Below are positions 1-10,389 of a stretch of DNA of 64,000 bases, piece by piece. Position 1 is the stretch's first letter. Each line of letters begins with the position of its first letter. A program made the position numbers and the translations under genes. The notes below the pieces were generated by a model. That model was not told the origin of the DNA. It was given only the letters and a program-made list of their open reading frames with translations, and searched no databases. Origin of the DNA: Amborella trichopoda (taxonomy: Eukaryota; Streptophyta; Magnoliopsida; Amborellales; Amborellaceae); assembly GCF_000471905.2 (NCBI RefSeq), contig NW_006494789.1, positions 5,763,131-5,827,130 on the forward strand, written 5' to 3'.

Positions 1-140
1 AATTTTAGGTATTTTTTTAGCATCCACCCATGTTTTGGCCCATTTCTATATAAATGTACAAAGCTAAATTGTAAAGGACTCTCAGTTCTTTCTTGGATCA
101 TTCAATAGAAATTTCCATTCTTGCTTGAGCCTGTGAGTAC
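1..140 (+). repeat. LTR-like promoter fragment at window edge
   Basis: A TATA-like TATATAAATG near 47-56 is followed about 50 bases later by a CAATAGAAA stretch and a short leader. This resembles the U3/R part of a plant LTR. The left boundary is outside the window and I see no matching second LTR, so assignment to the Tat-like element downstream is only inferred from position. Confidence 0.35.
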
Positions 141-143
141 GTC

Positions 144-1330
144 TTGGAGAGAGAGAGAGGAGCGAGAAGAAAAGGGTTGGTGCCCTTCAAACTGGTAATT
201 TTCTCTCTCTTTCCCTCTTTCTCTCTCCTCCCATCTTTCTCTCTCCTCCCCTCTTTCTCTTTCCTCCTCTTTTTTATCTCCTCTCTCCTATTTTCTCCTT
301 TTTCTCTTATCTCTTTCATTCTTTCTCTCTTATTTTCTCTTTCTTCTCATATCTATCTCTCTCTTCTTTTCTATTTTTTTCCTCACTCCTCTCTTCTTCC
401 CAGCACCAGCTACGTTTTCTCATTTCTATTTATTTCTCTCTCTTCTTCTCATATCTATCTCTTTCTCCCTCTTCTTCTCATCTCTAATTCTTTCTTTCCC
501 CTCTCCCTCATGTCTCTATTTTGTCAGTCGGTGAAGTCTAGTGCCGATTGGATTTCTCTCTCCTCTTCTAATGAAATCGATAAAACCTCAGTGTCGATTG
601 AATTTCTCTCTCTTCTTCTTCCATCCTCAACACCTGCTTAATTTCTCTCTCTTCTTCTTCCCTCCCCAACACCTGGTTAATTTCTCTCTCTTCTCTCTTA
701 TCACAGTCGATGAAGCTCAATGCTGGTTGGATTTCTCTCACCTCTTCTATCAGTCGGTGAAGCCTATCGTCGACTGGATTTCTCTCTCCTCTTCTAATGT
801 AATCGACGAAGTCTCAGCACTGGTTGAATTTCTCTCACTTCTTATTTCATCTCTAGTGCCAGGTGAATTTCTCTCTCTTCTTTCTTGTCACAGTTGGTGA
901 AGCCCAACGTTGGTTGGCTTTCTCTCTCCTCTCTTGTCAAAGCTTAGCACCGATTAGATTTGTCTCTCCTCTCTTGTCATAGTCAGCAAAGCCCAACATC
1001 AGTTGGATTTCTCTCTCCTCTCTTGTCATAGTCGGTGAAGAATTGGATTTGTCTCTCTTCTGTTGCAGTCGGCGAATCCTAGCATCAGCTCGATCTCTTG
1101 CCCTTGCTTCTCGCCCATTGCAACCGACGCAAGTCTAGAGCCGGTTGGTTCTCTTCCTCTCTCTCCCATCTTCTGATAAGCGACAATGTCTATCACCGAC
1201 TGCATCTTGCTTCCCTCTCTCTTTTACCCTCTCACCTCTTCTCCCTTCTTTTGTATGTTCCCTTCTTCTCTCATTCTTTCCCACATAACCACCACTTTGC
1301 TATTCTTTCATTCGACTAAGAGGGATTGAG
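144..1330. repeat. Pyrimidine-rich degenerate tandem array
   Basis: Almost unbroken C/T sequence. From about 520 it breaks into degenerate units of roughly 60 bases, each pairing a 'gtcggtgaagcc..agcaccg' segment with 'attggatttctctctcctctt'. ORFs across it are low-complexity Ser/Leu/Phe strings and are not credible genes. It resembles the array at 15.5-16.6 kb and probably belongs to an LTR or leader. Confidence 0.7.
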
Positions 1331-1766
1331 TTTAGCCTCTCATGGAGGTCTTGTCGTCTAGTCGTAATGTTGTTGTGTCAGGATTACTTGGCTCGCTTTA
1401 TTGCCACAATAGACTGACCATCGTGCTTAGCTAATCGACATTAGCAATGACATCTAGTAGTGATCCCGTGAGCCGATTTTAATACCGGGCCTATTTTTCT
1501 ACCACGTCAGGCCATATATTCGCCAGCTTGATCCTCTCGCTCAGTCGAACTCTTCTCTCCCTCATCTTTCTTCTCTTCTTCTTTTGAATGTGCATGCTTG
1601 TGTACGTTCATCAAAGAGAAAAAGGTTGAGGCCTGACCCACCTGTCTTACAACCTTTGCCATATATGTGTGTGATTGTAAAAAATAAGAATAATACGAGC
1701 CATGGGAGGCAATTCCGAACCAGTTTCATTACTGGGGGTCTTTCTTCATGATCTAAGAGGGCGCCC
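1331..1766. other. Non-coding leader-like stretch
   Basis: No gene or clear repeat. It lies between the pyrimidine-rich array and the gag remnant, where a retroelement leader would be. 'gatctaagagggc' near 1750 recurs near 16,786, after the other pyrimidine array, which hints that both are leaders following LTRs. Confidence 0.35.
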
Positions 1767-3669
1767 ATGAGAGCCAGCATGAGTAAGTCTCGAACCCACC
1801 TTAAAATTCCTCTATCACCGGTTGGTAACACCTGCCCCTATTTTCGAATGGGATTCCCAAGAGAGCGATCTCAAAAATGTCCTAGGTCTTCCCTTGAAAC
1901 CCGAGACAGATGCCGCCCGATCATCCAAGATCTGAAGGGCGAGATCGAGGCACCTAACTAGAAGACCAAGATGCTAAAAGCTCGACTTAAATTGCTTCAA
2001 AGGGCTAAAAGCCTCATCGCCAAAATAGACCTCACGAACAAGGAGAACGCTCTGTCATCATTCGTCCCCTCTACTCCTTTACCCGGATCCATTCGGGAAT
2101 CTCAGGAGTCAAATGAACCAGATTCTTCTTTGACCGATTCTAATGATGCAATTTCCATTACCCTTGTCCATCCAACCACTCTGACCTTTGATGAGTGTGG
2201 GTCGCTCCCGTTTGAGGAAAACTACCCCTCAACGGTGGATGGGATGAGCCACATTCCCTCTATTGACGATCTCACCAAAGTGGCTTTGCCATGCCATGAA
2301 GATCCTATGATTCCTTACGATGACGCTTACATGCTCTCTTCATGTCTCGAAATCTTCTTTTGTTCTCTCAATGATGACATGGTCTCATCGCTCTATGAGA
2401 GTTTCACATTCTCATTCAATCATGAGAACATCCATGCCTTGAAAAATGAAGTGAGTCCGAGGGAAAGGTCAACAAATGTCATCAACAATGTTGTTAAGGC
2501 GACAACAGTTGGGCCTAGGATCAAATATTCCATCAATCAAGGGGCATGTAGGGAGCAAACCATGATGGAATGTACAAATCCAAATGGAGAATAAGTTCTC
2601 GAGGCAATTAGCCCCAAAACCTCAATTGCCCCTTCACTCTCCAGTGAAGACCGACTCAACCCTTCAAGGGGAGAAGAACCTTCAAGCATGACCATTTTCA
2701 ATACCATGGTAATCGATGAAATGTCACAATTACATGGAGTGGAGATGGCGTAGCTTAAAGCCACATTAAGGCGATTACACGCCGATATTAGGTCAAAAGA
2801 TGAAATGATGGAAACCTTGAGCTAAGAGGTGTTGGTGTTCTGTGAGGTTGATCATACACCCTTGGCACACCAAACCCTCTTTACTGTCTCTCAAGCACTG
2901 TGCCTAGTCATTGAAACAAAGCCAAAGCTACTCTTAGCCTCACCTCCCTCATTGTAGGTCTCCTCTCCATCGACTCAGGTTGGGAATGGAGAACTAGCGA
3001 AAGGTATGGTAGCCAAAGCATTGAAGAAAAACAATATCACAGTGATCGAAGAGCTGAATCGCTATCAAAAGCATTACCTAGCTTATGTGGATCAGACTCC
3101 ATTCCCGTAGAGCTACCAAAGACCTGACTTCCCCAAGTATGATGGCACTAGCTCGTCACAGCAACATATAGCTCACTTTGTCTCTGCCTTTGGAGACACC
3201 ATGAACAATGAGCAACTCTTGCTCCGACAGTTTGTGGACTCTTACAAAGGCCGCGTTCAAGTGGTACTCTCAATGACCACCAGGATCAATTTCATCATGG
3301 GGACAAATGGAGAGAGAGTTCCTCAACTGCTTCCATGACATAGAAAGGAATGTGCAACTTCAGGAACTTCTTGATGTAAGGCAAAGGCCACATGAGCCAG
3401 TGATCAAGTACATCAGAAGGTGGCACCACCTGGCTATAAATTTGGCCACTCAAGTGAGAGAACTTCAAGAAGTGCAATACTATGTAGAAAGAATGCACCA
3501 AGAATTGTCAATGCATGTCAGCGCAGCATGTCCTTCCACATTTGCCAAAATGATTCTCAACGCAACGCAAATGGAATACTTTCTTATACATCATAACAAA
3601 ATGTCAGGCCCTTCAAAGTTGGGCCCTTCAGAGTTGGCAGGGCACGATTCCATGCAATTTGAAGCATAA
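1767..3669 (+). pseudogene. Decayed gag of Tat-like Ty3/gypsy element
   Basis: Gag packages element RNA. Open pieces at 1767-1961, 1971-2594 and 3307-3669 are separated by stops and frameshifts. The piece from about 3120 reads YQRPDFPKYDGTSS, then IAHFVSAFGDTMNNEQLLLR. After a frameshift near 3300 it continues as MEREFLNCFHDI, RQRPHEPVIKYIRRW and AACPSTFAKMI. This is the order of the plant Retrotrans_gag domain (aspartate-rich lead-in, W-x-x-M-x-x-x-F, E-x-V-x-x-Y-I-x-R-[WF]). An in-frame stop follows FP at about 3109. The upstream 207-residue piece shows no domain I recognise and may be the gag N-terminus. Non-functional. Confidence 0.8.
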
Positions 3670-4065
3670 GCTCGCACATGGTCCATGTTGCAAGACCCTA
3701 AACTGCATCGCATGATGGTCCTACATGACCCTAAGCTATAGCACACGTCTTGGTCCCATGATGTTAAACTGCTTCGCACAATGGTCCATACTGTGAGACC
3801 CTAAACTGCAACGCATGACGGTCCATGTTGTAAGACCCTAAACTGCATCGCATGACGGTCCACGCTGCAAGACCCTAAACTACATCGCAAGATGGTCTGA
3901 GCTACATGACCCTAAACTATAGCACACATCCTGGCCGCATGATGTTAAACTGCTTCGTACAGTGATCCAAGCTACGCAACCCTAAACTATAGCACACGTC
4001 CTAGCCGCATGATGTTAAACTGCTTCCCATGATGGTCCTGAACGCATGACCCTAAACTTGCCTCC
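3668..4065. repeat. Degenerate ~45 bp tandem repeats
   Basis: Units of the type 'gaccctaaactgcatcgcatga' plus 'ggtccatgctg' repeat about ten times with drift, spaced 40-60 bases. Non-coding, between the gag and pol remnants. Confidence 0.75.
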
Positions 4066-4289
4066 ATTAATTCTTGGTGGACGACCATAAATCACACCAA
4101 ATTGATGGTCACGAAGGCATGACCTTAAACCTGCCTCTCCATGGTCACGGCGGCATGACCTTAAAATTTCCCCCTCAAAAGAAAAAAAAAACAGAGAGAG
4201 AAAGAAATGACGGACATGGTGTGCACATCAAAAGCGACCATGGGCAAAATATGTCAAAAAACAAAACACAAAAAAAAAAAAAGAGAAAA

Positions 4290-4375
4290 GAGAAAATATG
4301 GCCATAGTGAAAACCCGCAAGAGTACTAAGGGAAAAAGGGGTGAGTGCAGTGAAAACCCTTCGAGGCACTCACTC
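4290..4375. repeat. GTGAAAACC short dispersed motif
   Basis: Motifs of the type 'agtgaaaaccc' and 'catgggtaaaa' occur here, again at 5500-5700 and again at 9100-9200. They are short modules scattered through the non-coding part of the element, in keeping with block shuffling. Confidence 0.45.
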
Positions 4376-4559
4376 CCAAATGACGGACGTTTTGATCCTA
4401 TCCTACAGGTCATCACGAGTAAAATTGTCATAACTTGACGTCCCTATAGTAAGACGTTAAACTGCGTGACAATACAGTCCATTTACATGACTATAAACTG
4501 CTGCCTGTTCCTACATGTCTCCAATGGGGTTACCGCATGACACCCTCCTACATATATCC

Positions 4560-4815
4560 CTTGTCACAATTCTGACTGTGAGACTTCAAGGCATACGACC
4601 AACTTATCCTCCAAGAGGTGTACCATAGTCTCGACTGTGCGACTTCAAAGCATGTCACCGCCTGTACAAAGCAATATCCCCAAAGAGGCGTACCACAGTT
4701 CTGACTATGAGACTTCAAAGCATGCAACTGTATTATCCCCAATGAGGCATACCACAATCCCTACTATGCGACTTCAAAGCATGCAAACTCCTCCCCATAA
4801 GCATGTCGTCAACAC
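4560..4815. repeat. ~60-70 bp tandem repeats (CGACTTCAAAGCATG)
   Basis: Four units each contain 'gacttcaaagcatg' followed by 'atccccaa-gaggcgtaccaca' and 'tctgactatg'. Unit lengths vary from about 55 to 70 bases. No credible coding content. Confidence 0.75.
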
Positions 4816-4829
4816 TTTGTACCCCTAGG

Positions 4830-5165
4830 GTGCCATTGCCATTCCATACCCCATGGGCGCCATCAACACTCCACCCCCCGCGGGTACCATCTTCACTCCA
4901 CCCCCCGTGGGTACCACTTCATTTCACCCCCCGTGGGTGCCATCTTCATACCACCCCACGCGAGTACCATCTCCACTCCACCCCCCGCGGGTACCATATT
5001 CACTCCGCCCCCGCAGGTGCCATCTTTACTCCACCCCGGCAGGTACCATCTTTACCTCACCCCCCGCGGGTACCATCTTCACTCCATCCCCCGTGGGTGC
5101 CATCTTCGCTCTAGCCCCCCACAGGTGCCTCCAGTACTTCACCACTGCGAGCGCCATCTAACACC
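4830..5165. repeat. GC-rich minisatellite, ~25 bp unit
   Basis: About thirteen units built on 'ccgcgggtaccatcttcac' with variants (gtgggtgcc, caggtgcc). It is open in all three forward frames only because the unit lacks stops; the His/Pro/Thr-rich translations are shadows. Confidence 0.85.
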
Positions 5166-5758
5166 TCCCGCGGACACCGCCATCATGACCTCACAAGAAC
5201 ACAAACTGCCTGGGTCGCAATACAGTTACTCTTCGGGGAAACACCCTAGGAGGCAAGAAGACAGCCTTCCTCGGCCACCAACTGCTACTATCAACCCGAG
5301 GCAGGGCCACACCCTCAAGACTCTCAAGACTCATCTATCAATGTTAACTACATTAGTGACCTCTTTCCCCTACAAAAAAAAAAAGAAGTCTGGCACGACG
5401 ACAACCATCGCAAATAAAAGTAAAAGAGCTTCAAGCAGACATGGCCACAAAAAAAAAAGGGGCTATGGGTAAAATCGCCCAATAAAAAGAAACAGGGGCA
5501 TCGTGAAAACCATCAAAGGGCGCCATGAGTAAAAATGATAGGCGAGAAAGGTCACGAAGCCATGAGTAAAAGAGTCCTGAGAAAAAAAAATCCAGGCATG
5601 GGGAAAACCTGCAAAGGCCATCATGAATAAAAGTGAAAATCAATGGGTGGACGTGACCTCAAAGTCATGGGTAAAAGCACCCTAATAAAGTATATGGTGA
5701 CGACCACTCTGTTAGTGCCATATCCACTTAGTTCAGGTTAAACCTGCAAAGGGCGCCT
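5166..5758. other. Non-coding spacer with short shuffled modules
   Basis: No gene seen. Contains 'gccatgggtaaaa' and 'gtgaaaacc' modules shared with about 4300 and 9100, and several A-runs. Confidence 0.45.
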
Positions 5759-6235
5759 GAACCAAACCTTCTTTTCCGGCCTTTGGGCCAAACCTTCTTA
5801 TCTCCGGCCTTCAGGCCAAATCTTCTCACCTCCAGCCCCAATGCCTTCAAAAACGTCCAGCCCCAGCACCTTCAAATAAAACATCCGGCCCTAGCGCCTT
5901 CAAAAAAAAACCCAGGCCCCAGTGCCACCTTCTTATCCCGGGCCTTTGTGTCACCTTCTTATTCTCGGCACTGGGGCCTCACTGCCCTGGTGCTACCTTC
6001 TTATCTCGGGCCGTTGTGTCGTCTTCTTATTCTCAGCACTGAGGTCTCAATGCCCCGGTGCTGCCTTCTTATCCCGGGCCTTACTTCCTCCCGCAAAAAA
6101 AAAAATCAAAAAAACATTTCTGGTACTTGGGCCAAACTTATCTCGAGCCTTTGTGCCACCTTCTTATTCTCAACACTGGGGCCTCAGTGCCCTGGTGCCA
6201 CCTTTTTATCAGGGGGCTTAGTGTCCCCATGTCAA
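5759..6235. repeat. ~55-65 bp tandem repeats (CTTCTTATC..GGGCC)
   Basis: Repeated 'ccttcttatcccgggccttt', 'gtgccaccttcttattctc' and 'gcactggggcctca' modules, about eight degenerate copies. Overlapping ORFs in several frames are artefacts of the repeat. Confidence 0.75.
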
Positions 6236-6264
6236 AAAAAAAAAAATCTCTGCTCCTCTTCTCT

Positions 6265-6702
6265 TCCATCAAACTCTTGCAGCCAGGGTGAAGTCCCCTA
6301 AAATGGGACCGCTTCAAAGGCCATCCTCCTTTCAAGTCTGGGTAATTCGGGCGATCCCCAACTGGATCAGTAGGATGTAAACAAAAGAGGTACCTTTCCA
6401 GCCGCTCTTCTCATTAAACTCCAGCATCCAGGGTGAATCCCTTAAAATGGGACAGCTTCAGAGGCCATCCTCCTATCAAGTCTGGGTAATTCAAGCGACC
6501 CCCAACTGGACCTGTAGGACGTAAGCCAAAGAGGTACCTTGCCTGCCTTTTCTTCCTCCATCAAGTTTCAAGCATCCAGGGTGAAGTCCCCAAAAATGGG
6601 ACCACCTCAAAGGCCATCCTCCTTTCAGGTCTGGGTAATTCGCGAGACCCTCAACTGGTCCAGTGGGACATAAGTCAAGAGGTACCTTGTTTGTTCCTGA
6701 CA
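6265..6702. repeat. Three tandem ~145 bp units
   Basis: Units start near 6270, 6416 and 6564. Each carries 'catccagggtgaa', 'aaaatgggacc', 'aggccatcctcc', 'gtctgggtaatt' and 'agaggtacctt' in the same order. The units are similar enough to suggest fairly recent tandem duplication. Confidence 0.85.
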
Positions 6703-7304
6703 TTTTTATTTTGATAGGGATAAAGCTCACTAGAATGGGATAAAGCTCACAAGAAGGGCCCCCACTGGCTGGAACATCAAGAGTTCACATTGGAAAAAAA
6801 GTCATAAGCCCGTCGAAGGCAGACCATTAGCGTGACCTCCCAAAAAAAAACAGATTCTAGCGGAACCAAGAGAAAGCCCCCCAACAAGGCACCGGACCAT
6901 TGGAAACCACTTTAGTCACCACCCTAGCATGGTAAGAGCCCAACAAGGTCTACCCCTTGAGGATTGTGTTGTGTCGGTGATCAAGAAAAGAGAAATTGAT
7001 CGAAAGGCAATAAACACGTCTTGGCAAGGATTCGTCAGAGAAGCTACGACGTTAAATTTTTTCGAATGTTACACTTCTCACTTCTATCGAAGCGCAACAT
7101 CTATCAGGGCAAGTTGTTGTACGTCATTTTTTATGTACATCCATAAGCCCATGCGAATAAGGAGAAAGCCGACATCAGTCTGGTCTCCCAGGTTCACGAA
7201 ACACTCACAAACCAAGATTGTGCAGAAAATAAAGCGTTCAACGTAATGACCTGAGTGTGGTGCCCTCGCACCAAGAAAGGACTCTTCACTGTAGCCTTAT
7301 GCTA
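6703..7304. other. Non-coding spacer in Tat-like element
   Basis: No gene, RNA or clear repeat supported. The 105-codon ORF at 6929-7246 has no recognisable motif and is probably random. Confidence 0.4.
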
Positions 7305-7795
7305 ATGTCTTTAGTAGGGCACCAGACCACCGCCATTGAATCTGGAATGTCGAAAAACCCCAGGGACCAAATTTAGGCTCAATCGGACCTCCCAGGACCA
7401 TTCTGTGCCAAAATTACCACAAACGTAGGAGGTTTTACACTGTTGTGCTGGGGCCTCAGAGTACATGTCCCCACTAATAGAGACTGTGCTTTCACCTCTT
7501 GGGATGATTTTCAAATACTCACAGATCGCTCGTCTGGAATCAGAACAAGCTCAAATTTTGACACAAGCTAAGTCTTGACGGCCCAGCCATTTTGATATAT
7601 GGCACATCTCGTGAGGTGGCCTGAGGCGAGAGATTTCCTAGAGAGAAGATGGGCCCTGAACCAGAAAAAATCAGAATTTTGAAAGAAACATCCCAAGCTT
7701 TGTGAGGAGATAACTCGAGATCCGTAGATCAGATCGGCATGAAATTGGGTCCGTTGCGACCGCATCACGAAGGGCTACAAGCTAGTATAAGTTTT
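7305..7795 (-). repeat. Dispersed repeat copy, minus orientation
   Basis: On the minus strand this aligns by eye over most of its length with 22,900-23,420 on the plus strand. Shared blocks include 'tggtcctgg', 'gtccgattgagcc', 'tttttcgacatt', 'cagtgtaaaacc' and 'aaattcatccc'. The extent suggests part of an LTR or other mobile repeat lodged between the gag and pol remnants. Confidence 0.7.
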
Positions 7796-7799
7796 ATGC

Positions 7800-9046
7800 T
7801 CAATTAAAGGCTGGATAACACAGATTTCAAGGTTGACGACATTCTAGTCAAGTTAAAGACCAGACCTGATCATCTCACCAACCTGATAACCATTTTCGAA
7901 AGACTCTAAAAATATCAACTCAAACTCAATCAACAAGAATGTGCCTTTGGAGTTGAATCCGGTAAATTACTAGGCTTTACAATAAGCCAAAGAGGCATTG
8001 AGGTGGACCCGTCCAAAATACGAGCCATCTATGAAATGCCTCCTCCTCGAAACATCAGATAAATCCATGGGCTTCAAGGTCGCATACAAGCCATAAGGCG
8101 TTTCATTTCACAACTGGCGGACAAGTGCACACCATTCAATAGACTCCTTAAGAAGGACATCGCATTCATATGGGACAATGAATGCCAAGAAGCATTTAAT
8201 CAAATTAAGAGTACATCACCAAACCTTCTATCCTTAATCCTCCTAGTTTAGATAAACCCATGTTCCTATACATGTCAGTGAAAGACAAGACCATGGGGGC
8301 ATTGTTAGGACAATATAATGACCATGGAAAAGAATAAACAATATATTATATCAGCAAAACCATGGTCGACTATGAGACAAGATACACGGATGTGGAGAAA
8401 CATTGCTTAACACTTGTGTGGGCCATGCAGAAACTAAGACATTATGTCTTATCTCATTCAGTCAAGCTCATATAAAAAATTGATCCACTCAAGTACCTAT
8501 TGGAGAGGCCAGTCCTCAACGAACGTTTGGCGAAGTGGAGAATGCTATTGAGCGAGTTCAAGATCGAGTATGTCACTCAAAAATAGGTCAAAGGACAAGC
8601 CATTGTTGACTACTTAGTTGAACACGTACTGTTAGACAATATTCTCGTTAACACGGATCTCCCTGTTGAGAACCTCTCCACAATTGAGGATTCAATTTGG
8701 GAGCTATACTTTGACGGTGCAAAGAATGAATATGGGTCAGGTATAGGAATCATATTATGCTCACCCTAGAAGATTTTATTGCCAACAGCCATCAGATTGA
8801 ATTTCCCATGTACCAATAAAGTTGTTGAATACAAAGCCTTGATAGCCAGGGTTGAGAATGCCANNNNNNNNNNNNNNNNNNNNGGTTTGGAAGGTGAAAG
8901 AAGAAAAACTCAAACCCTATCAAGAGAAAGTGGAAAAGATAATTCCATACTTTAAGAAAATCATCTTTCAGCACGTAACTAGGGAAAATAATCGGTTTGC
9001 CGACACCCTTACAACCCTTGCTTCAATAGTTGATATTCCTCCATAA
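7800..9046 (+). pseudogene. Decayed pol: RT, RNase H, second RNase H
   Basis: Reading across stops gives VDDILVK (RT catalytic box), FGVESGKLLGFTIS and GIEVDPSKIRAI (RT thumb). Then come FISQLADKCTPFNRLLKKD and YMSVKDKTMGALLGQY, YETRYTDVEKHCLTLVWA (first RNase H). After a connection, WELYFDGAKNEYGSGIGIIL and VVEYKALIARVENA mark a second, archaeal-type RNase H. A tandem RNase H is characteristic of the Tat lineage. Many in-frame stops and the 20-N gap (8864-8883) interrupt it. Protease and integrase were not found; sequence after 9046 is non-coding. Confidence 0.85.
8864..8883. other. Assembly gap (20 N)
   Basis: The gap falls inside the second RNase H. Flanks VVEYKALIARVENA and VWKVKEEKLKPYQ are normally separated by a few dozen residues holding a catalytic Asp, so the true gap is probably about 100 bases, not 20. 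Confidence 0.9.
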
Positions 9047-10389
9047 ATCACCACGCTGTCATTCTACATCAGGAACAAACATGACCCTTTCCCACTGTGG
9101 TGAAAACCTGGAAAGGCATCACAAAAAAAAAAAACCAAAAACCAAAAAAAACAAATGGACGTGGTGAAAACCTAAAAAGGCATCACGGGTAAAAAAGAAA
9201 ATAAAATCTCCAAGAAGGAGCTTTCGATGTAAAAAACTCAAGTACAAACAAGTACTTGCAAGTTCCATTAATACTGCACAAGCAAACCCTGAGGATGAAG
9301 ACTCCTCCTAAACCCTGCAAGTTCCCAATATAACCAACTCAAAAAGATGTAAGAGGGTGACAGGAATGGAAAACCGAAGTGATTTCGACGAACCCTGGAA
9401 AACGTCGAGACCCTCCAAGAGGAAAGCCATGCAAGAATCCAAAGGACTCCTCATGGATCCAAGAAACAGAGGATGAGAGCTCCAAAGGTAAAAAAAAGAA
9501 CTTCGTGATTTCTGAGTCCTCACGATCCCGCAAGAGAATCCTTTCATCATCTTTGAGTAGAATATAACAAAGAAAATGACCACCAAAGGGGTCAGTGGCA
9601 AAACTGTGAGGCCCATCCCTTTTGAAAATGTTGTTTCAATTTGATTGTTAAAATCATCCATTTTCAAAATATTTCTCCTTTAAAAAAGGACTTCCTTCAT
9701 CACTACAAGAGGTTAAACTGTTAGTCAATCTGGCCTCGCTCTCGAAGCCAACTTCCTATGCCTGTTATGAAGGCTTGAAACTAGCTAGGCACTCCATGGT
9801 TGTATGAGTATAACTACCAACTACCTCATATCGGAGATGGGTGAACCTCACCAATGATGATATTGACTAGTCTGGGAGAGTCTTTCCCTCGACTAGATCC
9901 CCTTAGGCAAAATGAGGCAAACTCATCCCCGTGTGTGTGTACGATGTCCTAATAACTGGAAATTTGAGACAAAGACCCTACAACTAGGGGGCTGAGTTTG
10001 TAACAATTCAGTTTGGAAAGTGTGTGCAAAGAAAGTGTTCTACTCTACTTCAACGAGTCAACTACACACGTATCAGTTAAAAGACCCCCCCCCCCCCCAA
10101 CAGGGACAATAAAAAATAAAAAATAATAAAATAAAAAAAAGAGAAATTAAGTAGAACGAAAAACAAAATTTTGGCTATCTCAAAATTCTGACTTTATTCA
10201 TCTGTTAAAAAATTGGCTTATTACAAGCGTTCACGCCATCAAATTGTTCCTACGACTGAAATTTCTACTGTCCCAATGGACTTCAATGAAACAAAATAGT
10301 ACTGAAAATGAGAATGATCACATGATCACCTCATTCACGCTAAGAAAAAAAGTAAACAAAAGAAAATAGTTTGCTATTCAGTCTTCGAC
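9047..10389. other. Non-coding region after pol
   Basis: The position where integrase should follow RNase H has no recognisable coding sequence. It holds 'gtgaaaacct' and 'aaaggcatcac' modules, A-rich runs, a homopolymeric C run near 10,085-10,098, and an AT-rich stretch to about 10,210. Confidence 0.5.

Noticed and set aside
2537..2764. Minus-strand ORF opposite the gag remnant
   Set aside because: No motif; the sense frame has the better gag context.
4803..5472. Overlapping Pro/His/Thr-rich ORFs
   Set aside because: Three frames are open over the same GC-rich minisatellite because its unit has no stops. Not a protein.
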